Part shown: positions 9,839 through 18,222 of the stretch, piece after piece
Numbering within the stretch: the stretch's first letter is position 1
How the letters are laid out: every line of letters begins with the position of its first letter
Assembly (NCBI GenBank): GCA_902795275.1
Contig: CADBKQ010000001.1
Span: forward strand, 1 to 64,000
DNA length: 64,000 bases
From: an uncultured Eubacteriales bacterium
GTDB taxonomy: Bacteria; Bacillota; Clostridia; Christensenellales; Aristaeellaceae
Direction of reading: 5' to 3'
The notes under the pieces: model-generated
The model's database searches: none
What the model saw: only the letters and a program-made list of their open reading frames with translations
What the model was told of the DNA's origin: nothing
Made by a program: the position numbers and the translations under genes

Positions 9839-10038
9839 CGGTTCTGCCGTCCTGACCGATCAGGGTCAGATGACAAGCGGGCAAGAAACAAAAGCATGTT
9901 TTTTCACATGCCTTGTTTGATTATGCCCCGGCAGGCCGAATATGCGCGTCTTTTTTTGCGTTCATTCCGCGCGCTTTTTTCGCGCCGCCATGGACGAAAA
10001 GCGCTTTGGCCTGCGGACGATTCATTCGGAGGTTTTAT
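9839..10038 (+). promoter_or_regulatory. Structured leader of the ABC-F gene
   Basis: Several RNA stems are visible: CTGACC/GGTCAG just after the leader ORF; AACAA plus GCATGT paired with ACATGC plus TTGTT (9887-9917); and a long stem of 9928-9940 with 10005-10016 (about 12 bp, one bulge). Inside the last lies a weak GCGCG/CGCGC hairpin followed by T6 at 9975-9980 that could act as a terminator. Which structures compete cannot be settled by eye. The ABC-F ribosome binding site GGAGGT at 10028-10033 follows the block. Confidence 0.5.
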
Positions 10039-11532
10039 ATGGCGCGGATACAGGTATCTCATTTGACGTTTGCCTACGAAGGCAGCCCCGACCTGATTTT
10101 CGATGACGCTTCCTTTGCCGTGGACACGGATTGGAAGCTGGGCTTCATTGCCCGCAACGGGCGGGGTAAGACCACGCTGCTCAAAATCCTGTGCGGCGAA
10201 TTGCCCGACCATGGCGCGGTGAGCGCTTCGGTGCAATTTGACTACTTTCCCTTTTCCGTTCCCGACCCATCCAAAACGCCCCTGGAAATCGCGGCGGACA
10301 TGGACGCGGAGGGGCAGGCGTGGCGGTTCCTGAAAGAAATCTCCTGCCTGGACACAGAAGACGAAATATTGTCCCAGCCCTTTTCCACCCTCTCCGGCGG
10401 GGAGCAGGCCAAGGTTTTGTTGGCCGCGCTGTTTGCCCGGGAGCATCACTTCCTTTTGATCGACGAGCCGACCAACCACCTGGACATGCGGGGCCGGGAG
10501 GTGGTGAGCCGGTATCTGAACGGCAAGAAGGGCTTCATTCTCGTGTCCCATGACCGGGCGTTCCTGGACGGCTGCATCGACCATGTGCTGTCCATCAACC
10601 GGGCGAATATCGAGGTGCAGAAGGGCAACTTCTCCTCCTGGGAGGAAAACAAGCGGCGGCAGGATGAATTTGAATTGAATGAAAACGAACGGCTGAAAAA
10701 GGAGATTTCTTCGCTCAAAGCCTCCGCCCGGCAGGCCAGCGCCTGGGCCGACCACGCGGAGAGCGTGAAGATCGGCATCCGTCCCGGCGGGCGGGAAAAG
10801 TCCCTGGACGCCCGCGCCTATTACGGTGAAAAATCCCGTCGGATGCAGCAGCGCAGGAAGAACCTGGAAACCCGAATGGAGAAGGAAATCGAAGAAAAGG
10901 AAGGGCTGCTGAAAAACTTAGAGCGGGCGGACGACCTGAAAATCTTCCCGCTCACGCATCCCTCCGGGCGGCTGATTTCCTGCCGGGACGCGGAAATCCG
11001 TTACGGGGACAGAACTATCCTCTCCAGCCTGACCTTTACCCTGTTCAACGGCGACATCCTGGCCCTGACCGGGAAGAACGGCTGCGGCAAGACCAGCGTG
11101 ATCAAGGCGCTGACGGGAGAAATCGCTCCCGCCGCCGGGGAAATCCGCCTGGCCAGCGGGCTGATTCTCTCCGTCGTGCCCCAGCAGGCGCATTTGCGGG
11201 GCGACATGCGAGCATTCATCCGGGAAAGCGGCATCGATGAAACGCTGTTCAAAACCATCCTGCGGAAGCTGGACTTTTCCCGGGAACAGTTCGACAAACC
11301 CCTGGAAGCCCTCAGCGCGGGCCAGCAGAAGAAAGCGCTCATCGCCCGCAGCCTGTGCCAGCAGGCGCATCTGTACGTGTGGGACGAACCGTTGAACTAT
11401 ATCGACCTGCTCTCCCGCATGCAGATTGAGCGGCTCATCGCCCAGTTCCGCCCCACCATGCTGCTGGTGGAGCACGATAAAACCTTCCTGGAACACCTGA
11501 ACGCCCGCGTCCTGCGGCTGGACGCAAAATAA
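10039..11532 (+). CDS. ABC-F ribosomal protection protein, Lsa type
   Basis: A 497-residue protein with two ABC ATPase domains and no membrane segment. The first domain has Walker A NGRGKTT (40-46), LSGGE (118-122) and IDEPTNHLD (141-149); the second has GKNGCGKT (345-352), LSAGQ (425-429) and WDEPLNYID (448-456). The interdomain linker (about 190-300), SINRANIEVQKGNFSSW and the SLCQQAHLYVWDEPLN segment closely follow Lsa-family proteins. That family displaces lincosamides, streptogramin A and pleuromutilins from ribosomes. The ATG at 10039 was chosen over an upstream in-frame Met because GGAGGT precedes it. Actual resistance is not shown by sequence. Confidence 0.87.
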   Translation: MARIQVSHLTFAYEGSPDLIFDDASFAVDTDWKLGFIARNGRGKTTLLKILCGELPDHGAVSASVQFDYFPFSVPDPSKTPLEIAADMDAEGQAWRFLKEISCLDTEDEILSQPFSTLSGGEQAKVLLAALFAREHHFLLIDEPTNHLDMRGREVVSRYLNGKKGFILVSHDRAFLDGCIDHVLSINRANIEVQKGNFSSWEENKRRQDEFELNENERLKKEISSLKASARQASAWADHAESVKIGIRPGGREKSLDARAYYGEKSRRMQQRRKNLETRMEKEIEEKEGLLKNLERADDLKIFPLTHPSGRLISCRDAEIRYGDRTILSSLTFTLFNGDILALTGKNGCGKTSVIKALTGEIAPAAGEIRLASGLILSVVPQQAHLRGDMRAFIRESGIDETLFKTILRKLDFSREQFDKPLEALSAGQQKKALIARSLCQQAHLYVWDEPLNYIDLLSRMQIERLIAQFRPTMLLVEHDKTFLEHLNARVLRLDAK

Positions 11533-11534
11533 GA

Positions 11535-11563
11535 TTTACAAAATGGGAAAAATGTACTATACT
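11535..11563 (+). promoter_or_regulatory. Promoter of the nucleotidyltransferase gene
   Basis: TTTACA (11535-11540), 17 bp, TATACT (11558-11563), starting immediately after the ABC-F stop codon. Confidence 0.75.
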
Positions 11564-11616
11564 GGTCGGGCATGGAGCGCTGCTTCATGATGTGAACACA
11601 GCAGGGGGTTTATTGT

Positions 11617-12534
11617 ATGAAGAAACCGCAATTGGTGATCATGGCCGCGGGGCTGGGCAGCAGGTATGGCGGCCTCAAGCAGATGGCGTCCGTGGACCCG
11701 CAGAACCACTGGATTATTGACTATTCCATTTTTGACGCGGTGCGGGCGGGGTTCGGCCAAATCATCCTGATTGTGAAGCCCGAAAACGAGCAGCTTTTCC
11801 GCGACACCCTGGGCAAGCGGATTGGTCATGCGGCGGAGATCGTGTATGTCCACCAGCGGCCCGAAGTCCTGCCCGCCGGGTTCAGCGTTCCCGAAGGCCG
11901 GGTGAAGCCCTGGGGCACCGCCCACGCCGTGCTCTGCGCCAAGGACGTGATCGACGCGCCCTTCTCCGTCATCAACGCGGACGACTTCTACGGCAAGGAT
12001 TCCTTCAAAATCATCCACGACTATCTGACCTCCGACCATCCCGCCGACGAATACGCCATGGTGGGCTATCAGGTGGAAAACACCCTGACCGAAAACGGCC
12101 ACGTGGCCCGGGGCGTGTGCGCCATGGACGAGAGCGGCCAGTTCCTGACCGGCATTGTGGAGCGCACCCACATCGAGCCCCGCGACGGCGGCGCCGCCTA
12201 CACCGAGGACGACGGGAAGACCTTCACTTTCCTGCCCAACGGCACCATCGTTTCCATGAATTTCTGGGGGTTCACGCCGGACATCCTCAAAGAGATCGAG
12301 GGCCGCTTCGCCGCGTTCCTGGCGGAAAACCTGCCCAAGAACCCGCTCAAGTGCGAATACTTCCTGCCCCTGATTCCCAACCAGCTGATCGCCGAAGGCA
12401 AGGCCAAGGTGCGCGTGCTGCCCTGCCCCGAAAAGTGGTACGGCATCACCTACCAGCCCGACATGCCCCAGGTGCAGGCCGCCATCGCCCAGATGAAGAA
12501 AGACGGCATCTATCCAAATTCTCTCTGGAAATAA
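11617..12534 (+). CDS. Sugar-phosphate nucleotidyltransferase-like protein
   Basis: A 305-residue protein with the nucleotidyltransferase Rossmann fold. AAGLGSRYGG at 10-19 is the nucleotide-binding loop, a conserved Lys follows at 21, and NADDFYG near 123-129 supplies the metal-binding Asp. It resembles uncharacterised NTP-transferase proteins of Clostridia rather than GalU or RmlA proper, because the canonical sugar-binding motifs are not obvious. It probably makes an activated sugar for surface polymers, but the sugar is unknown. It has its own promoter, an AGGGGG ribosome binding site and a terminator, so it is a single-gene unit. Confidence 0.75.
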   Translation: MKKPQLVIMAAGLGSRYGGLKQMASVDPQNHWIIDYSIFDAVRAGFGQIILIVKPENEQLFRDTLGKRIGHAAEIVYVHQRPEVLPAGFSVPEGRVKPWGTAHAVLCAKDVIDAPFSVINADDFYGKDSFKIIHDYLTSDHPADEYAMVGYQVENTLTENGHVARGVCAMDESGQFLTGIVERTHIEPRDGGAAYTEDDGKTFTFLPNGTIVSMNFWGFTPDILKEIEGRFAAFLAENLPKNPLKCEYFLPLIPNQLIAEGKAKVRVLPCPEKWYGITYQPDMPQVQAAIAQMKKDGIYPNSLWK

Positions 12535-12545
12535 ATAAAAGACCC

Positions 12546-12569
12546 AAGCCCGCTTCGGCGGGTTTTTTT
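12546..12569 (+). terminator. Rho-independent terminator
   Basis: CCCGC-TTCG-GCGGG hairpin (12549-12562), extended by A-T pairs, then T7. Confidence 0.9.
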
Positions 12570-12598
12570 CAATAGAAACCGCATTCATATTGTTCACA

Positions 12599-12818
12599 AA
12601 TTTAAACAGTAAATATAAAAGGGACCTGCCTCGTCAAAAAGGAGATTCTTCGCGACGGCGGGCGCTCTGCTTGCCCGCCTGCTCAGAATGACATTACGTG
12701 TCATCCTGAGCGTGTTCGGCCGCGAAGGAACTCCTTAACTTTTGCGGTAAAAAACGAGGGAGATCCTTCGCTTCGCTCAGGATGACAAAACTGGCCCCTC
12801 ATATTTGCTGTTTTAATT
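12599..12818. repeat. MITE-like element with imperfect terminal inverted repeats
   Basis: Arms at 12599-12626 and 12793-12818 are imperfect inverted copies (AAACAGTAAATAT against ATATTTGCTGTTT). The interior has further inverted pieces, including TCATCCTGAGCG and CGCTCAGGATGAC, a dispersed intergenic motif common in Clostridia. No ORF is present. It fills most of the gap between the nucleotidyltransferase and clpB. Confidence 0.6.
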
Positions 12819-12885
12819 TGCGAATCGTATTATTTGAGTATCAATAACAGCCCCGGACAGTGAACAAAAAAATATGAAAAAGGGC

Positions 12886-12913
12886 TTGACAGGCGGGAAA
12901 AACGTGGTACAAT
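12886..12913 (+). promoter_or_regulatory. Promoter of clpB
   Basis: TTGACA (12886-12891), 16 bp, TACAAT (12908-12913). Confidence 0.8.
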
Positions 12914-12922
12914 AGGATCGAA

Positions 12923-12939
12923 GGTCAAAGATAGTCAGA
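12923..12939 (+). promoter_or_regulatory. CtsR operator
   Basis: GGTCAAA-GAT-AGTCAGA matches the CtsR tandem heptad (A/G)GTCAAA-N3-(A/G)GTCAAA except for one base in the second half. It begins 9 bp after the -10, overlapping the transcription start, as expected for repression by the class III heat-shock regulator. Confidence 0.75.
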
Positions 12940-12983
12940 AATTGATCTTCCCGAAATTAGAATTCCCGAAAGGGGTTGATTTT

Positions 12984-15581
12984 ATGAGCAATCCATCCTA
13001 CACCCAGAAATCCATGGAAACCATCCAGCTGGCCCAGCGCATCGCCCAGGAGCGGGGCCACCAGCAATTGGAGCAGGCGCATATTCTGTCCGCGCTGCTG
13101 AACCTGCCCGAAGGGCTGATTCCGCAATTGCTGGCAAAAATGAGCGTTGACGCCGACGCCCTCAGGCAGGGCGCGGAAGCCATCCTGCAAAAGCTGCCCC
13201 AGGTGCGGGGCCTGTCCCGGGAAGAGGGCAAGGTGTATATTTCCTCCGACATGGACAAGGCCATGCGCGCCGCTTCCGACGAAGCGGGCCGGATGAAGGA
13301 CGAGTACATCTCCGTGGAGCATTTGTTCCTGGCCCTCATCAAGTGCGCCGACAAGGATGTGGGGCCGCTGTTTAAGCGCCTGAACATCACCGAAGCCGCG
13401 TTCCTGAAAGCCCTGTCCGCCGTGCGCGGCGCGGCGCGGGTCACCAGCGACAACCCGGAGGACACCTACGACGCCCTGGCGAAGTATGGCAGCGACCTGG
13501 TGGACATGGCCCGGAAGGGTAAGCTGGATCCCGTCATCGGCCGTGACAGCGAAATCCGCGACGTGATCCGCATCCTGAGCCGCAAGAGCAAAAACAATCC
13601 CGTGCTGATCGGCGAGCCCGGCGTGGGCAAGACCGCCATCGCCGAGGGCCTGGCCCTGCGCATTGTCCGCGGCGACGTGCCCGACAGCCTGAAAGACCGC
13701 TCCGTGTTCTCCCTGGACATGGGCTCCCTGATTGCCGGGGCCAAGTTCCGGGGCGAGTTCGAGGAGCGTTTGAAGGCGGTGCTGGCCGAAATCAAAAAGA
13801 GCGAAGGCAAAATCATCCTGTTCATCGACGAGCTGCACACCATCGTGGGCGCGGGCAAGGCCGAAGGCAGCATGGACGCGGGCAACCTGCTAAAGCCCAT
13901 GCTGGCCCGGGGCGAACTCCATTGCATCGGCGCAACGACCCTGGACGAATACCGCAAGTACGTGGAAAAGGACGCCGCCCTGGAGCGCCGCTTCCAGCCG
14001 GTCATGGTGAACGAGCCTACTGTCGAAGATACCATTTCCATCCTGCGAGGCCTGAAAGAGCGCTATGAAGTGTTCCACGGCGTGAAGATTCAGGATGCGG
14101 CCCTCATCGCCGCCGCGACCCTCTCCAACCGCTACATCACCGACCGTTTCCTGCCCGACAAGGCCATCGACCTGGTGGACGAGGCCTGCGCCATGATCCG
14201 CACGGAAATGGACTCCATGCCCCAGGAGCTGGACGAGATTCGCCGCCGTATCATGCAGCACGAGATCGAGGAAGCCGCCCTGAAAAAGGAAACCGACCCC
14301 TTGAGCCAGGAGCGCCTGAACGTGCTGCGCAAGGAACTGAGCGACATGCGCGACCAGTTCCAGGAGATGCAGACCCGCTGGGAAAACGAGAAGAACGACA
14401 TCGGCAAGGTGCAGAAGCTGCGCGAGGAGATCGAGCGGGTCAACGCCGAAATCGACCGCGCCAAGCAGAAGTACGACCTGGGGAAAGCCGCCGAGCTGCA
14501 ATACGGCGAGCTGCCCAGGCTGAAAGCCGAACTGGAAGAAGCGGAAAAGGAAAGCCCCGCCAGGAACACCCTGCTGCGGGACAAGGTGACGGAGGAAGAA
14601 ATCGCCCGCATCGTGGCCCGCTGGACGGGCATCCCCGTCAGCAAGCTGATGGAGGGCGAGCGGGAAAAGCTGCTGCGCCTGCCCGACGTGCTGCACAAGC
14701 GGGTTATCGGCCAGGACGAGGCCGTGGAAAGCGTCAGCGAAGCCATCCTGCGCTCCCGCGCCGGCGTGGCCGACGAGAACCGGCCCATCGGCTCCTTCCT
14801 GTTCCTGGGTCCCACCGGCGTGGGTAAAACAGAGCTTGCCAAGACCCTGGCGGAAGCCCTGTTCGACGACGAAAAGAACCTGGTGCGCATCGACATGACG
14901 GAGTACATGGAGAAGTTCTCCGTGTCCCGCCTCATCGGAGCGCCTCCCGGATACGTGGGCTACGAGGAGGGCGGCCAGCTGACCGAGGCCGTGCGGCGGC
15001 ACCCCTACTCCGTGGTGCTGTTCGACGAAATGGAAAAGGCCCATCCCGACGTGTTCAACATCCTGCTGCAAATCCTGGACGACGGCCGCGTGACCGACAG
15101 CCAGGGCCGCACCGTGGATTTCCGCAACACCATCCTCATCATGACCAGCAACTTAGGCTCCGGCCAGATTCTGGACGGCATCGACGCGGAAGGCCGCCTG
15201 TCCGACAGCGCCAAGGCCGCTGTGCAGGCCCAGCTGAAAACCGCGTTCCGGCCCGAGTTCCTGAACCGCATCGACGACACCGTGATGTTCACGCCCCTGA
15301 CCCGCGGCCAGGTACGCTCCATCGTGGACCTGCTGCTGAACCGCCTGAAGGGACGCCTCAAGGAAAAGCAGCTGTCCCTGCGCCTCACCGACGCGGCCTT
15401 TGACCGGCTGATGGATCAGGGCTACGACCCCGTCTATGGTGCGCGGCCCATGAAGCGCGTGCTGCAATCCAAGGTGGAAACCCTGGTGGCCCGCAAGCTC
15501 ATCGCGGGCGATATCCTGCCCGGACAAACCATCGTGGTGGACGCCGACGCGAACGGCGGCTTTACCGCCGCGGCGGAGTAA
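12984..15581 (+). CDS. clpB: ATP-dependent disaggregase ClpB
   Basis: An 865-residue Hsp100 chaperone that rescues aggregated proteins with DnaK. In order: N-terminal Clp repeats (1-145), first AAA+ domain with Walker A GEPGVGKT (210-217), a long middle coiled coil (about 400-540) that separates ClpB from ClpC, and second AAA+ domain with GPTGVGKT (609-616) and the SNLGS sensor region. The length fits ClpB. The start ATG at 12984 follows AAAGGGG; an upstream in-frame ATG at 12942 lacks a ribosome binding site and begins right at the CtsR operator. Predicted control is heat-inducible through CtsR. Confidence 0.95.
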   Translation: MSNPSYTQKSMETIQLAQRIAQERGHQQLEQAHILSALLNLPEGLIPQLLAKMSVDADALRQGAEAILQKLPQVRGLSREEGKVYISSDMDKAMRAASDEAGRMKDEYISVEHLFLALIKCADKDVGPLFKRLNITEAAFLKALSAVRGAARVTSDNPEDTYDALAKYGSDLVDMARKGKLDPVIGRDSEIRDVIRILSRKSKNNPVLIGEPGVGKTAIAEGLALRIVRGDVPDSLKDRSVFSLDMGSLIAGAKFRGEFEERLKAVLAEIKKSEGKIILFIDELHTIVGAGKAEGSMDAGNLLKPMLARGELHCIGATTLDEYRKYVEKDAALERRFQPVMVNEPTVEDTISILRGLKERYEVFHGVKIQDAALIAAATLSNRYITDRFLPDKAIDLVDEACAMIRTEMDSMPQELDEIRRRIMQHEIEEAALKKETDPLSQERLNVLRKELSDMRDQFQEMQTRWENEKNDIGKVQKLREEIERVNAEIDRAKQKYDLGKAAELQYGELPRLKAELEEAEKESPARNTLLRDKVTEEEIARIVARWTGIPVSKLMEGEREKLLRLPDVLHKRVIGQDEAVESVSEAILRSRAGVADENRPIGSFLFLGPTGVGKTELAKTLAEALFDDEKNLVRIDMTEYMEKFSVSRLIGAPPGYVGYEEGGQLTEAVRRHPYSVVLFDEMEKAHPDVFNILLQILDDGRVTDSQGRTVDFRNTILIMTSNLGSGQILDGIDAEGRLSDSAKAAVQAQLKTAFRPEFLNRIDDTVMFTPLTRGQVRSIVDLLLNRLKGRLKEKQLSLRLTDAAFDRLMDQGYDPVYGARPMKRVLQSKVETLVARKLIAGDILPGQTIVVDADANGGFTAAAE

Positions 15582-15586
15582 CACGA

Positions 15587-15873
15587 TTAACAATCTTATT
15601 GTGAAGGGTAACGAAGCAGGGGCCTGTGCGGCCCCTGAACCCCGCACCAGGGCGGTGACCGCCCTGGACCCGCATTCGCGGTTGTTGCTTGAATTGCTGA
15701 CCGAGCTTGGTTCCCGCTGTTCCTTGGAGGAACGCGGAGGTTGTTGGTTTCTTCCAACGGTGTTATATCGCCAGGTGCGGGTCCAGGGTACTCAGTACCC
15801 TGGTGGGGCCTGGGGTGAAACCCCAGCGGTTCCTCGTTTTATATCTTCGTCCTTTACTGCAAGGCTGTTAACA
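15587..15873. repeat. Large interrupted palindrome with nested GC hairpins
   Basis: The two halves are imperfect inverted copies ending in TTAACA. Each half carries mini-hairpins: GGGGC/GCCCC and CCAGGG/CCCTGG on the left; CCAGGG/CCCTGG and GGGG/CCCC on the right, each beside TGGACCCGCA or its complement. An open frame through it is incidental. It fills the gap after clpB. Similar GC-rich dispersed repeats occur in gut Clostridia. Confidence 0.6.
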
Positions 15874-15886
15874 GTATAAAACAAAC

Positions 15887-15920
15887 ACCGCCGGAGGATG
15901 AAAACGCTTCCGGCGGTTTT
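15887..15920. terminator. Bidirectional terminator between clpB and the flavoprotein
   Basis: ACCGCCGGA (15887-15895) pairs with TCCGGCGGT (15909-15917). T4 follows on the right; AAACAAACA lies on the left, giving Ts on the minus strand. Confidence 0.8.
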
Positions 15921-15930
15921 GCTGTTTCTG

Positions 15931-17403
15931 TCAGACGTTCCAGGGTTCTTTATTGGGCATGAGGATCATCCCATTCAGCCGCAGAGTGACGCGGTAGGGC
16001 TTGACCTCTTTTTCGATCAGTTCGATCTGCTCCTCGTATTCCGGCTCCCTGGGCGGGGGACAGACCACCGCTGTGTCCCCGTCGGGCTTTTCTTCGGCGG
16101 GAGCTTCGGAAGGCTCGGCTTCTTCGGTTTCTTCTTCGGAAGCGCCTTCGGCAGTTTCCGGTTCAGCGGTTTCCTCGGGCTGTTCTTCCCTCGCCGGTTC
16201 TTCCTCCGGCTCTTTTTCCACCAGGCGTATGATGGCCCGCTTGAAGCAGCCGCAGGATTCTTCCCGTTCCAGGGAGGCCAGCAGCGTGAGCCGGGCGGCG
16301 ATGAGGGCGAAATCCAGCTCCATTTTTTCGCAGACCTGACGCAGGGGACACAGGTCGAGATCATTGAGCTCGTGCTGCAAATGGGCGATGAGCTTAAGCC
16401 CGTCCTCGATCTTTTCCTGGGTGCGAATCTCGCCCGCGCTGATGTTCAGCGTGTGAGCGATTTCATTGCGGATGCGGGCGTAAGCGGCGGTCTGGTCTTT
16501 CTGGCCGATGTATACCGTTTCATTGACCCACTTGTACATCGTTTCCTCGTCCGCGCCGGGCAGAAAATCCATGCGGGTCAGCACGTGCGCCGCTCTGCGA
16601 CCGAACACCAGGGCGGCGGTTTCTGCGTTGCCCCGGATGAGGCCCGCGCCGTGGACGCCCGCGGTCACGCCCCCGCAGGCCAGCAGGCCGGGAAGGGACG
16701 TGCGGCACTGGTTGTCGATCACCACGCCGCCCAGGGTGGTCACGCCTTCGCCGCCAAAGTCGGCAAATTCCAGGTCGGCCAGTTCAGCGCCCGCGTAATA
16801 GGCCAGGCCGACGCCGCTGCCCGTGCCGGGAAGGGATTTCGCTTCCGCGTTCTCCCGGTACAGTTCTCCGTAACCGCCGGTGGCCAGCAGCACCGTGCCG
16901 GTGGAAACGGCGAAGAAAGCGCGCTTTTTTTCGTCGTAGCATAACGCGCCCTGCACCCGGCCTTCCCGGACAAGCAGGCGCAGCCCGTGGCAGCCAGCTT
17001 TCACCTCCGCCTGGCTTTCCACACTGTCAGCCAGGGTTTTCCACAGGGCGTTCTGATCGCCGGTGACGGGACGGAAGCGGCTGCCTTCTTCGGGCGGGTC
17101 AAAGGTTATGACGGTGCGCACCCGGTCAAACACTACGGCGCTTTCCTCGCTCAGCGCCTTCACCAGCGCGGGGTCGTTCTGGTAAGCGCCGGTTTGCAGC
17201 GTGTCCTGATAATACTTGGGGGCGGAGTCTCCGTCGAACCGAGACAGGGCCATGCCCCGCATGGCGTGGCTCGCGTCGTCTCCCCGGCGGGGGGAAACGA
17301 TCATGATTTTGTCTTTCCTTCTTTTTTTCAGCAGCGTGTACGCGGCCATATAAGCGCTCAGGCCGCCGCCCAGAATCAAAAGGTCGGTGTTGAAAATCTC
17401 CAT
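15931..17403 (-). CDS. FAD-dependent oxidoreductase with an acidic insert
   Basis: A 490-residue flavoprotein of the fumarate reductase/L-aspartate oxidase superfamily. The FAD-binding LGGGLSA lies at 11-17, LLATGGYG closes the FAD domain, and GVTAGVHGAGLIRGNAETA is the C-terminal FAD contact. The ATG at 17401-17403 is preceded by AGGAGG; an upstream ATG would overlap that site. Residues about 395-448 form a Glu/Pro/Ala-rich, very acidic stretch after a CGC motif, which is unusual; a short strand-rich tail follows. It is last in an operon with the TrmH gene. Substrate cannot be assigned. Confidence 0.75.
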   Translation of the reverse strand: MEIFNTDLLILGGGLSAYMAAYTLLKKRRKDKIMIVSPRRGDDASHAMRGMALSRFDGDSAPKYYQDTLQTGAYQNDPALVKALSEESAVVFDRVRTVITFDPPEEGSRFRPVTGDQNALWKTLADSVESQAEVKAGCHGLRLLVREGRVQGALCYDEKKRAFFAVSTGTVLLATGGYGELYRENAEAKSLPGTGSGVGLAYYAGAELADLEFADFGGEGVTTLGGVVIDNQCRTSLPGLLACGGVTAGVHGAGLIRGNAETAALVFGRRAAHVLTRMDFLPGADEETMYKWVNETVYIGQKDQTAAYARIRNEIAHTLNISAGEIRTQEKIEDGLKLIAHLQHELNDLDLCPLRQVCEKMELDFALIAARLTLLASLEREESCGCFKRAIIRLVEKEPEEEPAREEQPEETAEPETAEGASEEETEEAEPSEAPAEEKPDGDTAVVCPPPREPEYEEQIELIEKEVKPYRVTLRLNGMILMPNKEPWNV

Positions 17404-17436
17404 AACATCCTCCTGTTCCATCGTTCCGCGGCTGGT

Positions 17437-18222
17437 TCATCCCATGCGTTCCCGAAGAAAGTCGTACATCATGACCGCCCCGGCCACGGCGGCGTTGAGG
17501 GATTCCGCGCCCCCCACCATGGGGAGCTTGAGGCGCAGGGTGCTTTCCGCGAACACGGCGGGGGAGACCCCCTGGCCTTCGTTGCCGATGACCACGCACA
17601 GCCTGTCCTTCGCTTTGCGCCGCCGGTAAAAGGGTTCGCCGCGCAAGTCTCCCGCCACGATGTCATAGCCCTTTTCCTTTAAGCTCCGCAGTTGCCCCGG
17701 TAGATCGGCGCAGCGGCGAACCGGGATGCGAAACACCCCGCCCATGGAGGCCCGCAGCGCTTTGGGGCCGTAGGGGTCGGCGGTTTTTTCGTCCATGAGC
17801 AGGCAGTGATACCCCGCCGCGTCCATGGTGCGGATCACGGTGCCTACGTTGCCGGGGTCCTGCACGCCGTCCAGGGCCACCAGCAGCGAGGCGCTTTCCG
17901 GAACGGGGCCGGTTTCCGCCGGACAATCGCACACGGCGATGATGCCCTGGGGCGTTTTCGCGTCGCACAGCGCGGCCATCACGTGGCTTACCAGATAATA
18001 CACCGAAGCGCCCTGCACGGATTCCGCCAGGGCGCGATACTTTTCCCGCGCGCCGCCGTCCAACAGCAGCGCCCGGGCTTTGTGTTCTTTTACGGCTTCG
18101 CCCGCCATGTGCTCCCCTTCGGCCAGAAACAGACCGCTTTCCACCCGCTGGGCCCGGCTCTTGTTCAGGCCGCGCCACAGCTTCACCTGGGGATTTTGCA
18201 GGCTGGTGATGAGATCGTTCAT
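17437..18222 (-). CDS. TrmH/SpoU-family RNA 2'-O-methyltransferase
   Basis: A 261-residue SPOUT methyltransferase. An N-terminal L30e-like substrate-binding domain (about 1-100) is followed by the knot domain with motif 1 LDGVQDPGNVGTVIRT, motif 2 VIGNEGQGVS and motif 3 LPMVGGAESLNAAVAG. The arrangement is that of RlmB/TsnR-like rRNA ribose methyltransferases; the target nucleotide cannot be read. Its ATG overlaps the stop of the upstream 737-residue protein (ATGA), indicating translational coupling. Confidence 0.9.
   Translation of the reverse strand: MNDLITSLQNPQVKLWRGLNKSRAQRVESGLFLAEGEHMAGEAVKEHKARALLLDGGAREKYRALAESVQGASVYYLVSHVMAALCDAKTPQGIIAVCDCPAETGPVPESASLLVALDGVQDPGNVGTVIRTMDAAGYHCLLMDEKTADPYGPKALRASMGGVFRIPVRRCADLPGQLRSLKEKGYDIVAGDLRGEPFYRRRKAKDRLCVVIGNEGQGVSPAVFAESTLRLKLPMVGGAESLNAAVAGAVMMYDFLRERMG

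Noticed and set aside
8206..9855. A 549-codon open frame opposite the Y-family polymerase
   Set aside because: Same artefact of high GC; the polymerase strand has catalytic motifs, promoter and LexA box.
13890..15071. Long antisense frames across clpB
   Set aside because: They lack motifs and start signals; ClpB on the other strand is unambiguous.
15601..15879. A 92-codon frame after clpB
   Set aside because: It runs through the large palindromic repeat and its codons simply follow the hairpins.
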